Part shown: piece after piece, positions 46,790 through 56,740 of the stretch | Layout of the letters: every line of letters begins with the position of its first letter | How positions within the stretch are numbered: position 1 is the first letter of the stretch | Assembly: GCA_035578155.1 (NCBI GenBank) | Contig: JAPWDM010000005.1 | Location: 52,830,454-52,894,453, forward strand | Origin: Brachynemurus nebulosus | Lineage: Eukaryota > Arthropoda > Insecta > Neuroptera > Myrmeleontidae | Direction: 5' to 3' | Length of the DNA stretch: 64,000 nucleotides | Position numbers and translations under genes: made by a program | The notes under the pieces: generated by a model | What the model was told of the DNA's origin: nothing | Seen by the model: only the letters and a program-made list of their open reading frames with translations | Database searches by the model: none

Positions 46790-47911
46790 CTGGTTTTATA
46801 AGGAAATTTTTATTTTAAAAATATGATCTCGTTTTACAAAGATACTTACACTATTCTAGTATTATTCACATTTTTTTTTCTTAGACAGTAATGATACCGA
46901 AAATAAATATTTGTAAAATGACTGTAAAAGGTGATTGTAAATTGAATATTAAAATATTATATTACAAAATGGGATATGGCCTGCCAAGAATAGCTAATAT
47001 ACTGTCTTTATTAATACATAAAACTCAACAATAATAAGATCTATTATATAAAATCTACCTGGGACAGTGATTTTCCAATTAGTAGACAAAGGGCCATATA
47101 CCTATCATTCGCATCGTATGAATTTTGTTATTATTATTATTGTTATTATTATTATTATTATCCTTTTCTTGGTACGACGCCACTGGAAATATGTTATTGA
47201 TTAGTTGTTTAAAAAAAAGTAAATACTACAAAAAAGGATAAAATGTTTGTTATGAAAAAATAATATTTTTTATATGAATATAATATAACGTTTACAAAAC
47301 TTAAAACGTTGCTTTGCTTTATAGGTATAGCGTTGTTTGTTCACTTAGGAGTTTTTCCTTCATATTTCTTTTTTTTCTGTACATACATAATTCACGATTC
47401 ATTTTTTAAAAAAATCGCAAAGCTCGTAAAGCTTGTTTGTTGTGTTATGCCACTAAAGTTTAAGCTTAATTTATTTTCAAGTACGTTTCATTTTACTTTT
47501 TTTTTTTTTTTTTGAAAATAAGTAAAATATGAAGCGAGTAAGAAAATTATTATTATACGGTACATTTATTTTTTAAAGTGACATCTATGTAGGAACGACA
47601 TAAACGTTGACTCAGGAATTCGATAAAATTGAATTTGTAAAAATAAATTTCTTATATTATGTTTTTCTGTGAGCGCTTTAGCTCTCTATGTGGGTATAAG
47701 ATCTTTTTCCAGGAATAATTTTTAATATATGTTTCTAAATAAAAAAGAGAGAGAAGTAAGTTTGTAATTTCTTGAAGGTCATTTCTTTTTATATAACACA
47801 AATGTAATTTAAAGAGCTTTATTTAGAGCGGGACATTTATTATAGATACAGTTAGTGTAGTTCTATTTACCAATAATTTTTTAATTGTTTGATTCTCAAT
47901 GTTGGGACTTA
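46790..47911. other. No gene recognised
   Basis: AT-rich sequence apart from the trinucleotide repeat listed separately. Confidence 0.5.
47128..47162. repeat. (TTA)n microsatellite
   Basis: About eleven TTA/ATT units with one G interruption. Confidence 0.95.
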
Positions 47912-47990
47912 CAAGAAAAGTTACGGAAGTGTCCCCTCGCAGTTATATTCATTTTAACTTGAAATATAAAGTTTTGAAAGTCTAAAGTAG
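47912..47990 (+). repeat. Solo arm-end of the 1.9 kb long-inverted-repeat transposon family
   Basis: CAAGAAAAGTTACGGAAGTG followed by 'tcccctcgcagttatattcatttta' matches the outer end of the element at 40527 with substitutions. No second arm follows within view. Confidence 0.65.
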
Positions 47991-48289
47991 CATTATGAGC
48001 GGTAATTTTAAAAAGAAGTTATTGATACAACATGTTGCGAAAATTGAAATGAATACAGGGAGGAATTTATAAGGCTACCATTAGCTGATTTTCTATCTGA
48101 ATGTCGGAATATTTGATTGAAAAGTAATTCTATTCACAATTAAAGTAATTCCAACGTATAGGTAGTAGCATCACAAGTCCCAGATAGTTTTAAGTAAGTA
48201 ATTCAGTATGTACTATGTATAGTATTTATTTTAATAGCATTTAACTTAAAGTTCGGTTACTGATTGTTGTTTTTCTATAAATTTCGCTT

Positions 48290-48400
48290 GCTGATTGGCA
48301 TGAAAGCAGCAGTAATTTGCTCCATGGAGACTGAGAGTGGCACTTAGCTTCCTACACGAAGTGCCAAAGTATGAACTTTAGCTCAGGAACAGCAAAAAAA
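48290..48400 (+). repeat. Degenerate copy of the TATACACCAAGGG element
   Basis: 'cgcttgctgattggcatgaaag', 'ctccatggagactgagagtggca' and 'aagtgccaaagtatgaacttta' parallel the end of the copy at 42436-42920, with high divergence. Confidence 0.45.
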
Positions 48401-49312
48401 ATAGTCGTTTATTTTTTATATAAATGTTAATATTGGGTTGTATATTGAAAGTACTGTTTTAAATTTCAATTTTTTTTCGGGTTGAAAGGCAATCGATATA
48501 ATAAACAATTTTTAAATATTATATTGGCTTTAAAATGTTTCAAATTGCTCTCCGTAGATACAGGTACCTAATATATTTGATGAAAAAAATTATGATCGCG
48601 GTCTCTACATAAAATTTTTAATATCCTCCATATCAACGGAACAATTTTAATGGTAAATTAGTGTGTTTTTAATTCACTTGTGACCTAATTTTTGTTGATG
48701 GAATATTATTGCCATTTATTGACAAAATAATTAGCAGACTAATTAATTATATGTACGTACACAAATATGCATGTGTATGTAATGTTGTGCTAAAATCAGA
48801 GGAAAAATATGTAAATGTTGAGAGCAAAAAAATCAGAAAATTGAATGCATCACTTAACCCATAACGAGAGCAAGCCAGTCAGTTTGTAGTAAATCAATAT
48901 TACATAAATAATGTAAATGTGGTTCTATACACTATGCCATGTACTATTTATACCGTGTATTATGCTGTGTTCGAGTGTAAGTGACACGACTTGAAAATGT
49001 CGATCAACATCACATAGTTTTAAATTAAATTTTAATTTTTATGAAAAAATCAAAAACAATCAAATTACTGAATATATTATTGTTTCCGTAAATTAATAAT
49101 GTCACTAATGAAATCTCAGAGAATGTTACCTATGTATTTCGTATACAACTAGAGACAATTAGAAACTAGAAATTCGACAAAAAAATACGAGTAACATATA
49201 CTTGTCAGTAATACACACATTATATGGTTTAATATTTTTGTCTTTGAAACAAGTTCAAAAATGTAGACAACTGATTTAACATACAAAATAAAGGTGAAAT
49301 AAAAAATACAGA
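48401..49312. other. No gene recognised
   Basis: AT-rich sequence without exon-like patches. Confidence 0.5.
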
Positions 49313-49314
49313 TA

Positions 49315-50247
49315 GGGTAAGTGCGGAAGAGATGCCGCAGTAGCCATAGTTTGTCCGTTGATTGATAGATAGAGCTATTAATGCATTATATGTTTAAAAT
49401 AAGTGACTTATTTAAGCTGTATATGGTAACATTTATGATTAGTCCATCAGTTTAGTAATTATCCAACTTTTTATTATTGAAAAGTAAATTTTTTAACATA
49501 ATATTTTATTAAGCATTTAATTCCGTAGAATTTAAGAATGCATATTTCATTGTTTTAATGAAGATGAGTTTTGTTATTAATTTAGGTATATTTTAAAAGT
49601 ACTGTATAAAATTTTAGGTCAGAATTCCGCACTATGCTTGCTATAGCAACATGCGGCATCTATCCCAACAAAAAGGAGAGATGCCGCATTTAAAGTTCGT
49701 ATAGATGTCGCATCATATTACATATTAAAAACATAGACTTATACCTTAATTATGCAATTTTTATTTTTGGACTGTAAATTATACCATGTAAATAAAAAGA
49801 TCCATTAATGGATTAGGAAGAGTTCTCATATTAGTGAATATAACGAAAATAATGATGATTGCCTGTGTATTGAATGTTTTGAAAGGTACTCAGAAACAAA
49901 AAAAAGTTGAGTGGCTAAGATGTATAAAGTGCCAAGAATGGTTACATATGGCATGCATCATGTATGGAGATGTGTGTAAAATACAAAATTTTTAATATGA
50001 ACTATGCGGCGTCTCACCTTCTTTGATGCGGCATCTCTCCAATAGATGTGGGAGAGACGCCGCTTTGCAGGCTCTACAAAGATGTTAATTATGAATCCTT
50101 TATGACTCAAAATTTAAAATTATTTATAAATAATTTTAAAGAACAATGTTTACATTTATTGTGTACCAAATTTCAATTCAATTAAATGCATACTTTAAGA
50201 ATTATCAAGTCGTTTCAAAATGTGCGGCATCTCTCCCGCATTCACCC
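49315..50247 (+). mobile_element. TA-flanked pogo-like element with iterated GATGCCGCATCTCTCC motif
   Basis: Ends GGGTAAGTGCGGAAGAGATG and (inverted) GGGTGAATGCGGGAGAGATG, with TA outside both (49313-49314, 50248-50249). The terminal word 'agagatgccgca' or its inverse recurs near 49329, 49653, 49675, 49702, 50005, 50021, 50051 and 50224, about eight copies in 933 bp. The centre contains the C-terminal tail of a transposase with a frameshift. It is best read as an internally deleted pogo-like (Tc1/mariner superfamily) element. Confidence 0.85.
49812..49995 (+). pseudogene. Pogo-like transposase C-terminal tail, frameshifted
   Basis: One frame reads SHISEYNENNDDCLCIECFE then RYSETKKK. In an eight-A run (49898-49905) the frame breaks and continues VEWLRCIKCQEWLHMACIMY then GDVCKIQNF and a stop. 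The spacing C-x2-C ... W-x2-C-x2-C-x2-W-x-H-x2-C is the PHD-like zinc motif that closes many pogo/Tigger transposases. The catalytic core and DNA-binding domain are deleted. Being nearest the 3' end, the tail survived. Confidence 0.75.
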
Positions 50248-50756
50248 TACATACATATGTACATAATACACTCCTTAGGTACTTCTTTTCTTGTTTTATG
50301 TATTCTTTCAAGGAAATATGTTTAAATTTTCAATTCAAAGAACTTTTTTTCTTTTTGTAAATTATTTAAGATATAAAATTCAAGTTTGTAAAACATATTT
50401 ATCCTTCGATTTGTCTAACAGATTCATTGGATTTTTTTTTATTTTTTATTTTATTTTCATTTTGTTTCATGTTTCATTTCTTTCATAACACTTTACGGTC
50501 TGATGATAAAGCGTCTGTGTCATGGCCAGAACAACCGTAGAGGCCGATGGCGATCAGTGATCATACATCTGTATACGATCAGTGATCCCATGTTTAGGTG
50601 CATGTTTAGATGACATTGCCAGCACTAAAAAAATAAAATAATTTACATATTTAATTATTAGTGCTGGCCGTCTAATCTTTACTGTGTAAGTCAACAATAA
50701 TTTTAGAACATTTGGTCTGTGATCACTTTAATATGCTGCACACTAAATATTCGATG
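50248..50756. other. No gene recognised
   Basis: T-rich sequence around 50290-50480. 'gatcagtgatc' appears twice (near 50551 and 50577). No exon was found. Confidence 0.45.
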
Positions 50757-50775
50757 TTTTTTCTCTCCGTGTACC
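50757..50775 (+). repeat. Solo end of the CACGGAGAG element family
   Basis: TTTTTCTCTCCGTG followed by TA matches the right end of the element at 14123-14918. Confidence 0.6.
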
Positions 50776-51037
50776 ATATGTAACTATTTGACAATGGTAT
50801 ATTATACACCAAGGGACACTAAAGTCTGATTTTTAATTCCAGAGGTGAAGTTTATTGCTCGAGGGATAAAAAAACCACTTTAGTCCTATGACGTATATAT
50901 ACTATTTTTTGCAATTCCGGATAATTTAAGATTATAAAAATTTAAAAAAAAATTATTTAATTGTCACTTATATTATTACACGAGAGGATTGTATTTTTTC
51001 GAATAAATTTGGGTTTGTCTAACGAAAATTGGTTGCC

Positions 51038-51125
51038 TAGCAATTTAACGAGAAGAACTGTCAACAAAAACGCGACAGCGAAGCTGAAGCGTTTTTGGGT
51101 TGATAGTTCTTCGAGTTAAATTGCA
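51038..51125. repeat. Imperfect hairpin, about 88 bp
   Basis: AGCAATTTAACGAGAAGAAC and TGTCAACAAAAACGC pair with GCGTTTTTGGGTTGATA and GTTCTTCGAGTTAAATTGC, around a loop GACAGCGAAGCTGAA. Confidence 0.85.
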
Positions 51126-51407
51126 AGAAATTTGAGTTGTAGAAAACACATATTTATTCAGAACAAATATAAAACTCAAGTGTATGTAATACGGTAAGAT
51201 AATCTAACGAAGAAAATAAATTAGTATAATTCATATTGTTATTTAATGCATTGTTATACTATGGTTCTGAAATCAGTTTTTACCAATACAAATTTTTGTT
51301 TCGTTTTTATCGTGTTTACCTACAATGAAATGACCAATGAAATGATTTCTGTCATTTTTTTCGCTATAAAACTCTGTCCTAACTTTTTTCCACAGTAATC
51401 CCGTCCT

Positions 51408-51558
51408 CACACGGAGGACTTTTGTCACCCTGACATTTTTGTCACTCCTATCTGATATGTCTGTTAGAAAGAAAGCTAACTTTCTTGTAGCTCTCTTTCT
51501 AACACACAGATTAGACAGGAGTGACAGAAATGTTACGGTGACAAAAGTCATCCGTGTG
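51408..51558. repeat. 151 bp hairpin
   Basis: CACACGGAGGACTTTTGTCA, CATTTTTGTCACTCCTATCT and GTTAGAAAGAAAGCTA pair with the mirrored right side ending GACAAAAGTCATCCGTGTG. Mismatches are scattered, giving a stem of roughly 70 bp. It is probably a MITE, but the stem length would also suit a hairpin RNA. Confidence 0.85.
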
Positions 51559-51910
51559 CGGCGAAGAGTGAGAAAACTACAATATTCTAATGGGACTTGA
51601 TACACATGAGTTAAATTGTCATTCAAATTGAATTTAATAATATTACATCAAGACTTTGGATAAATCAATCGAATTATACAATATAACTGTTTGTCTTTAT
51701 CTACAAGTTTGAATTTGTTTATTTTTTTTTTTTTAATTATTATCTAGCATCGCTATTTAAGTTAAATTTTGCTTGCTGATTGATGATCTGAAAATTCTGC
51801 TTGTTGATTGGCTTAAAATCGGGACCAAAAGAATATTTTAGTCTCTTGGAGTTAAAAGTGACTTTACTCCCTATTATGTAAATCATGTGTTTTAGTCCCG
51901 GAATTACTAA

Positions 51911-52967
51911 AAAAAATTTTTTTAACATTCTAAGAGCGCTTATTTTTATATAATATTACTACGTAATTCAAATGGAGTAGCAAACGTACACTTTTACATT
52001 GATTTTCTCTGTTCCGATCTAGCAATTAATTTTTCCATCAGAACAAGTTGTAATTAGTAAAATGTAAATAGAAAGTGCACAAAATTTTAAAATGTTTTCT
52101 ATAATGAAACTATTTCCCGAAAGAACTATCTTAATTTAAAAATAATTTCTAATGTAATATACCCAGTAACTACCTATTCAAACAGCCTGGCTTCAGGCAT
52201 GTAGATAAAATAAATTTTATACATACTGTTTTGTTGCAAAGTATTAGATGAAAAACAAACGGAACAAGACTATAAAACCACGAGTTGCCTTCGACCTTTT
52301 GCTTTGTACGGTTACTGTTAATTCTATTTTTTATTACTTTATTTTTTAATAAATTTAATTAAATTTGAAAGTACTATAGTAATTAGATTTACGTTGAGTC
52401 AGACATTTTCTCGTTTTATATTACAACGAAAAATCTTTAAAAAAATTGTTTCCTTTTATGTGAACATGCTGTGTCTGTTTTTTCAGACAAGTAATATTTG
52501 TTTATTTTTAATGCAGATGGTCTATAACCAGGCACCGTGTTTTTTGTATCTTTTTTGTTTTTTGTTTTTTTGTTTAATTTTAAAGATAGGAGAAAATTGG
52601 TTATGGTAAAAAATTTTCCTAAATGTGTATAATAATTATCAGCGTTTTAAATGTAAATTGCAGATTAAATGTTAAGATATGGAATGAAGTGGAAAGATAA
52701 AAGTCGTTTAAAGGAAATTTTGAAATTTTATTTTGTAATTGTTTTTACTTTACTCAAAACGATAAAAGACAAAACAAATTGACGTAGTGGCATTGAAATG
52801 TATTCCATTTTGTAAAATATTCCTTAATTCATTGCTCTAGAGAGACGATGAGTTACCATAGAAAACTTAATCAAATTTAAAATATTGTTTTTGTTTAAAC
52901 CTGAAATTTTATACCTGGAATGAATAAAAACAATTATTTCTATTGAAAAGCTTCCTCACGTGTCTCC
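51911..52967. other. No gene recognised
   Basis: AT-rich sequence. The 71-codon frame at 52394 has no motif. Confidence 0.5.
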
Positions 52968-53780
52968 TAAGGCTGCGGTTACATTGGATACGAATTCGTA
53001 TGAAAATTGATTCGTACGAGCTCGTACGAAATTCATTCGTACGACTGTGTGGTTACATTGGATACGGAATCGTCATATGAATTCGTATTTAAATTTAAAT
53101 TGAAAACCGTTAATATATATTGCATGATATCCAGTTACCGAATCTTATTTATTAGAATCACCGTTTCCAAAATTTCTAATTATAGAAAACAATTCTGGGT
53201 AAACGATTATTTAACGATTATTTATTAATCATGTAAAGCAAAAAAAGCTGAGTTCTGGAATTACTTTGAGGAAATTTTTCAAGACGAACAGAAATTTTTA
53301 GATTACGCAAGTCACATTGAATTACATTTTAAAATCTACTGAATTTCAGCTTCAATATTTAGTTAATTAATTTTTTATTACACATAATTAAAATGTTTTT
53401 GTTAGCTTAGGTTAGCTTTGTTATAGTATAATATATTTAATTAAAAAATTATCTAAACATTTCCTCTGCCACCTCATTCCACAATTTTTTATTTAACTTT
53501 CGATTATGATAATATTAATGTTTTGATCCCTTAAAGACCGCCTTTGTTCAACAAAAATAATTATTTTTTCTATATCCATTGCATTTTTTTCGTACGAATT
53601 CGCATCAAAAAACAAAATATTTTGGTCGTATCAAAAAGTCGTACGAGCTCGTACGAACGAGTCGTAAGCAGTGTAACCACGCATGTCTAAATGTATGCAT
53701 TTGTTTAATTCGTATAAATTCGTACGAATTCGTACGAATGAATTTTCGGATGAATTCGTATGTAGTGTAACCGCTACCTA
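52968..53780. mobile_element. DNA transposon relic with GAATTCGTACG-rich ends
   Basis: Ends TAAGGCTGCGGTTACATTGG and (inverted) TTAGGTAGCGGTTACACTAC, each followed by ATACGAATTC. The GGTTACATTGGATAC word is repeated at 52979 and 53052, and on the right TGTAACCAC/TGTAACCGC occurs at 53671 and 53766. CGTACGAGCTCGTACGA-type palindromes crowd both ends. The centre has a possible coding residue (53248-53340, reading KAEFWNYFEEIFQDEQKFLD), which I cannot assign. An hAT-like origin is possible but no clear duplication was found. Confidence 0.65.
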
Positions 53781-54102
53781 ATGCTTTCATCATACTTTCA
53801 AACTAACTTCGTACTCAATTTGATTAATTTTCGTATGTACTAGCGAATTTCCATTACGGAAATTTTAACTATTGCAACGGCATCATAGGAAGATTTTAGT
53901 CGAGCATCTGTGTTGGATATTCTAATTAGAATTTAAACTTATTTATATAGATAATTGTTATTTAACGGAAATTCTTATTTAAGGGAAATTTTTGTTTGTT
54001 ATAAATACAAAACGATAATTGGTCAGTTCAAACCGTAAATGATTAGTTTTACTTCTAGAAAGGCCAAACTTTTTCTGATGAACATGTTTCCCTAAATGAT
54101 TT
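53781..54102. other. No gene recognised
   Basis: AT-rich. AGCGAATTTCCATTACGG near 53843 is a possible remnant of the (TA)n-core family terminus. Confidence 0.4.
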
Positions 54103-54246
54103 GACCCGCAAGAAGGGAATAAAGAAGGGCGAGAGAAGGGCAACAACCTCTGTCACGCCTGTAGGCGTGACTTCCAGTTCTACTCCCATGCCGCAGACTG
54201 GATATGCTGCATCACTTGCAAAGATTGGGTCTGTGGCAATGTGTAA
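54103..54246 (+). pseudogene. Transposase C-terminal Cys-rich tail
   Basis: The frame reads GREKGNNLCHACRRDFQFYS, then HAADWICCITCKDWVCGNV, then stop. The pattern C-x2-C ... DW-x-x-C-x2-C-x2-W-x-C matches the zinc-binding tail of pogo/Tigger-like transposases. Upstream the frame is closed by a stop just before the first Asp. Two overlapping frames on either strand are longer but show no motif. No inverted ends could be paired, so this is an orphan fragment. Confidence 0.6.
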
Positions 54247-54886
54247 GAAAGGCTCGATCAAACCTGCCTATGAATATACGGTGTGCGAAGGATACTGACT
54301 AACAATTCTTTTTTAATGCATTTTACTTTTTTTGTGTTAGTCAAATTTGTTATTCAAGTTCATTATAATGTTATTAAAGTTGATTGTCATGTTGCTCAAG
54401 TTGATTTTGATTCCAAAGATAATTATAAAACCGATTACGTATACCTATAAAGTTGCATTTCAATGTCTTGTCAAAGAAACCGTACACATGAGGTTAATGA
54501 GAATATATGTTTTGGAGGCTAAAAAAAAGTTACACAATAAAAAAACTCAAAAGTTACTTAAAGTAGTCTCAGTTGACGGTATATAAGGCTCGAAATTTTA
54601 AATATAACATCCACTCGTCTAATGATGATCATATGGATCGAAACATGCTAAAATTAATTGAATAAAAGTGGCATTTTTGCCAAGTAAAGTGTTTTATTAA
54701 TTACTGACAAACAGTTCCAGTTTGATTCATATCTCTACTGTGTACTTGATAGAATATTTCACACAATTTAAACGGCAGCTAAATAATTTTTTTCTTAATT
54801 TCTAGAATTTTAAACAAACTGCAATGAAAGAAAGTATATAAAGTCACAGAACTGAAGCCTTGTTTTGTTCATCCCTGGTGCGAATT

Positions 54887-54984
54887 ATTGCCCGCGGGCT
54901 TTAACAGGTCTTCTGCCAACATACTTCATGCTCGGCTCGCTCGGGATCAAAATTCATACTTTAATTCCTTGGTGTATAATATAC
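54887..54984 (-). repeat. Fragment of the TATACACCAAGGG element, reversed
   Basis: 'attgcccgcgggctttaacaggtc', 'ccaacatacttcatgctcgg' and CTCGGGATCAAAATTCAT, ending TCCTTGGTGTATAATA, match the start of the copy at 42436 on the opposite strand. Confidence 0.7.
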
Positions 54985-55186
54985 TATTTTATGAAAAATA
55001 TACTAATATGCTAATAATAAACAAGACTTGGGAAAACAGTGGTCCCTAACAGAATCGCCATATAAAATATTTTGGATTGGGGGCTGTAAATTTTATTACA
55101 AGACTTAGGATTTTCATTTGGATTTGAGCCGAAGGAAACTTTTGAGAACAAATCAGTAAAAATTAAAAATTACCTATTTTTAATAA

Positions 55187-55778
55187 TCTTTATATATAAA
55201 AATGAATGTTTGTCTGTATGTCATCGATGAACTCAACAACTACTGGACCGATTATTATGAAGATTGGTATATATATGTATTTTTCCACGGAGAAGGTTTG
55301 TATGATATGCTCATTGATGCCACTCGCCACCAGGTGGCGTTGCAGAATAGCAACTTCTGCCCCGTTCAACCAATTGTCACGAAAATCAGTATGATGATGT
55401 ATTTTTAAGGGGTAAGATGAATATGATATTCGTATTAATGGAAGTTACCACCAGATGGTGCGTGGTCCACCCCAAATTTTATTTTTATATTTTTTAGATA
55501 AATTTTTTTTAATTTTTCGTAATCGTATGGCGAGCGTATGGCGAGCGGAGCGAAGCATTACATGGAATTAACCTTTTATAGAATTTTGAACTGTTTAGCG
55601 AGTGAAGCGAAGCACTTTATTCTCGCGCCTATTCTCAATCCCATATGATTTAAAATTGGCTAAACTATTTTCATCTTTATTAGTAAATATTGATTTGATT
55701 GTGTCAAAATGATAATAAAAAATTAATTCAATCAATTATAACTACTGAACCACAGCAACGCGTGGCCGGGTCAGCTAG
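55187..55778 (+). mobile_element. Non-autonomous Helitron, 592 bp
   Basis: Starts TCTTTATATATAAAAATGAA directly after A and ends CGTGGCCGGGTCAGCTAG directly before T. TC at the 5' end, CTAG (CTRR) at the 3' end and insertion between A and T with no duplication are the Helitron rules. Typical internal wording follows the start ('tgtttgtctgtatgtcatcgatgaactcaacaactactggaccgatt'), and 'gcgagcggagcgaagca' motifs recur near 55543 and 55600. A short CCAC/GTGG stem lies before the end. No Rep/helicase is present; open frames inside are chance. Confidence 0.85.
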
Positions 55779-56529
55779 TTTAATATATAATACTAACTTG
55801 AAAAATAATTTTAAAAAATTAATGTTGAATAAATAATTGGTCAACTATAATAGAAATTAATTAAGTCGACTTCGAAATATTTATAATGTAAACATATTTC
55901 TATTTCCTTTGTGATTATTTAAATAACATGTATATCTCACCTTCTTTATAAAAACAGTAACTGCTTAATATAAATAAAATGTATATATCAGGTATTCCAG
56001 TTGTTGTTCACTTACAAGTTTGGACATGGTTTAGTTTTTGCGTTAGAAAAATATAAACATAAATGTATGTATTGATAACGGACAAAACGATTCATAAATA
56101 TTGGTAATTAAAAAACACAAACAGACACACACATGACCCACACAACGTAGATGATGTAGTATTAATAGTAAAACGTTGTAAAACTGATTTTTAAAAAGAT
56201 TGATAATATTTTTACGTTTCATGACAGCCTTCCAGTTCCATTCGTAGCCCCCCGCTATAAAATATTTTATATGACGATTCTGTTAGGGACCATTTTTTCC
56301 CATGTCTGATAATAACAAAAATATTTTTATAGGTAAATATGATTTTTCTTCAATTGTGTAGAGACCCTTATTTTCCTTATCTTTTTCCTGTACTAATGTA
56401 AGAACTGACTGTGGACATACATATAAAAGATGTAAAACCTCAAACGCGTTTTACCTAAAATCATGTTTTCGCGTTTTACCTAAAATCATCATCAAGCTTC
56501 TCTAGTCAAAAGGAAAATTGTTTTAAATA

Positions 56530-56740
56530 ATCCCGGACCTTCCAGTGAAAAAGAAAAGAAAATTCGCTTAAAAAAGTCAATCAACAAAGTCACAACGAGT
56601 CAATCAAAGAAAATCAAAAAGATAATTATTTTTGTACTGTCTGTCAAGAAAAATACATAGGTACATCCGCAATAGAAGACTGGATGCAGTCTAAAATTTT
56701 GCCAGGAATGGATCCATGAAGCGTATTCTTTCTACACAGG
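56530..56740 (+). pseudogene. Pogo-like transposase C-terminal tail, frameshifted
   Basis: One frame reads ESIKENQKDNYFCTVCQEKY then IGTSAIEDWMQ. After a frameshift within the AAAATTTTG run near 56694-56701 it continues FCQEWIHEAYSFYTG. The C-x2-C ... DW ... C-x2-W-x-H pattern is the same zinc tail seen at 49812 and 54103. The Cys expected after DWMQ is lost. Flanking inverted ends were not identified. Confidence 0.65.

Larger units (their letters stand above)
50802..51910 (+). mobile_element. TATACACCAAGGG element, copy 2, interrupted by ~635 bp
   Basis: The outer parts match copy 1 (42436-42920) in order: ATTATACACCAAGGGAC at the start, 'ccggataatttaagattataaaaattt', then after the insert 'atacaatataactgtttgtctttatctacaagttt', 'gcttgctgattg' and TTTTAGTCCCGGAATTAC. 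TTAATTGTCA (near 50965) and TTAAATTGTCA (near 51612) bracket the insert and may be its target duplication. The insert carries two separate hairpins. Confidence 0.65.

Noticed and set aside
55202..55408. Frames of 62-68 codons
   Set aside because: They are inside a non-autonomous Helitron whose start sequence naturally gives MNVCL-type translations.
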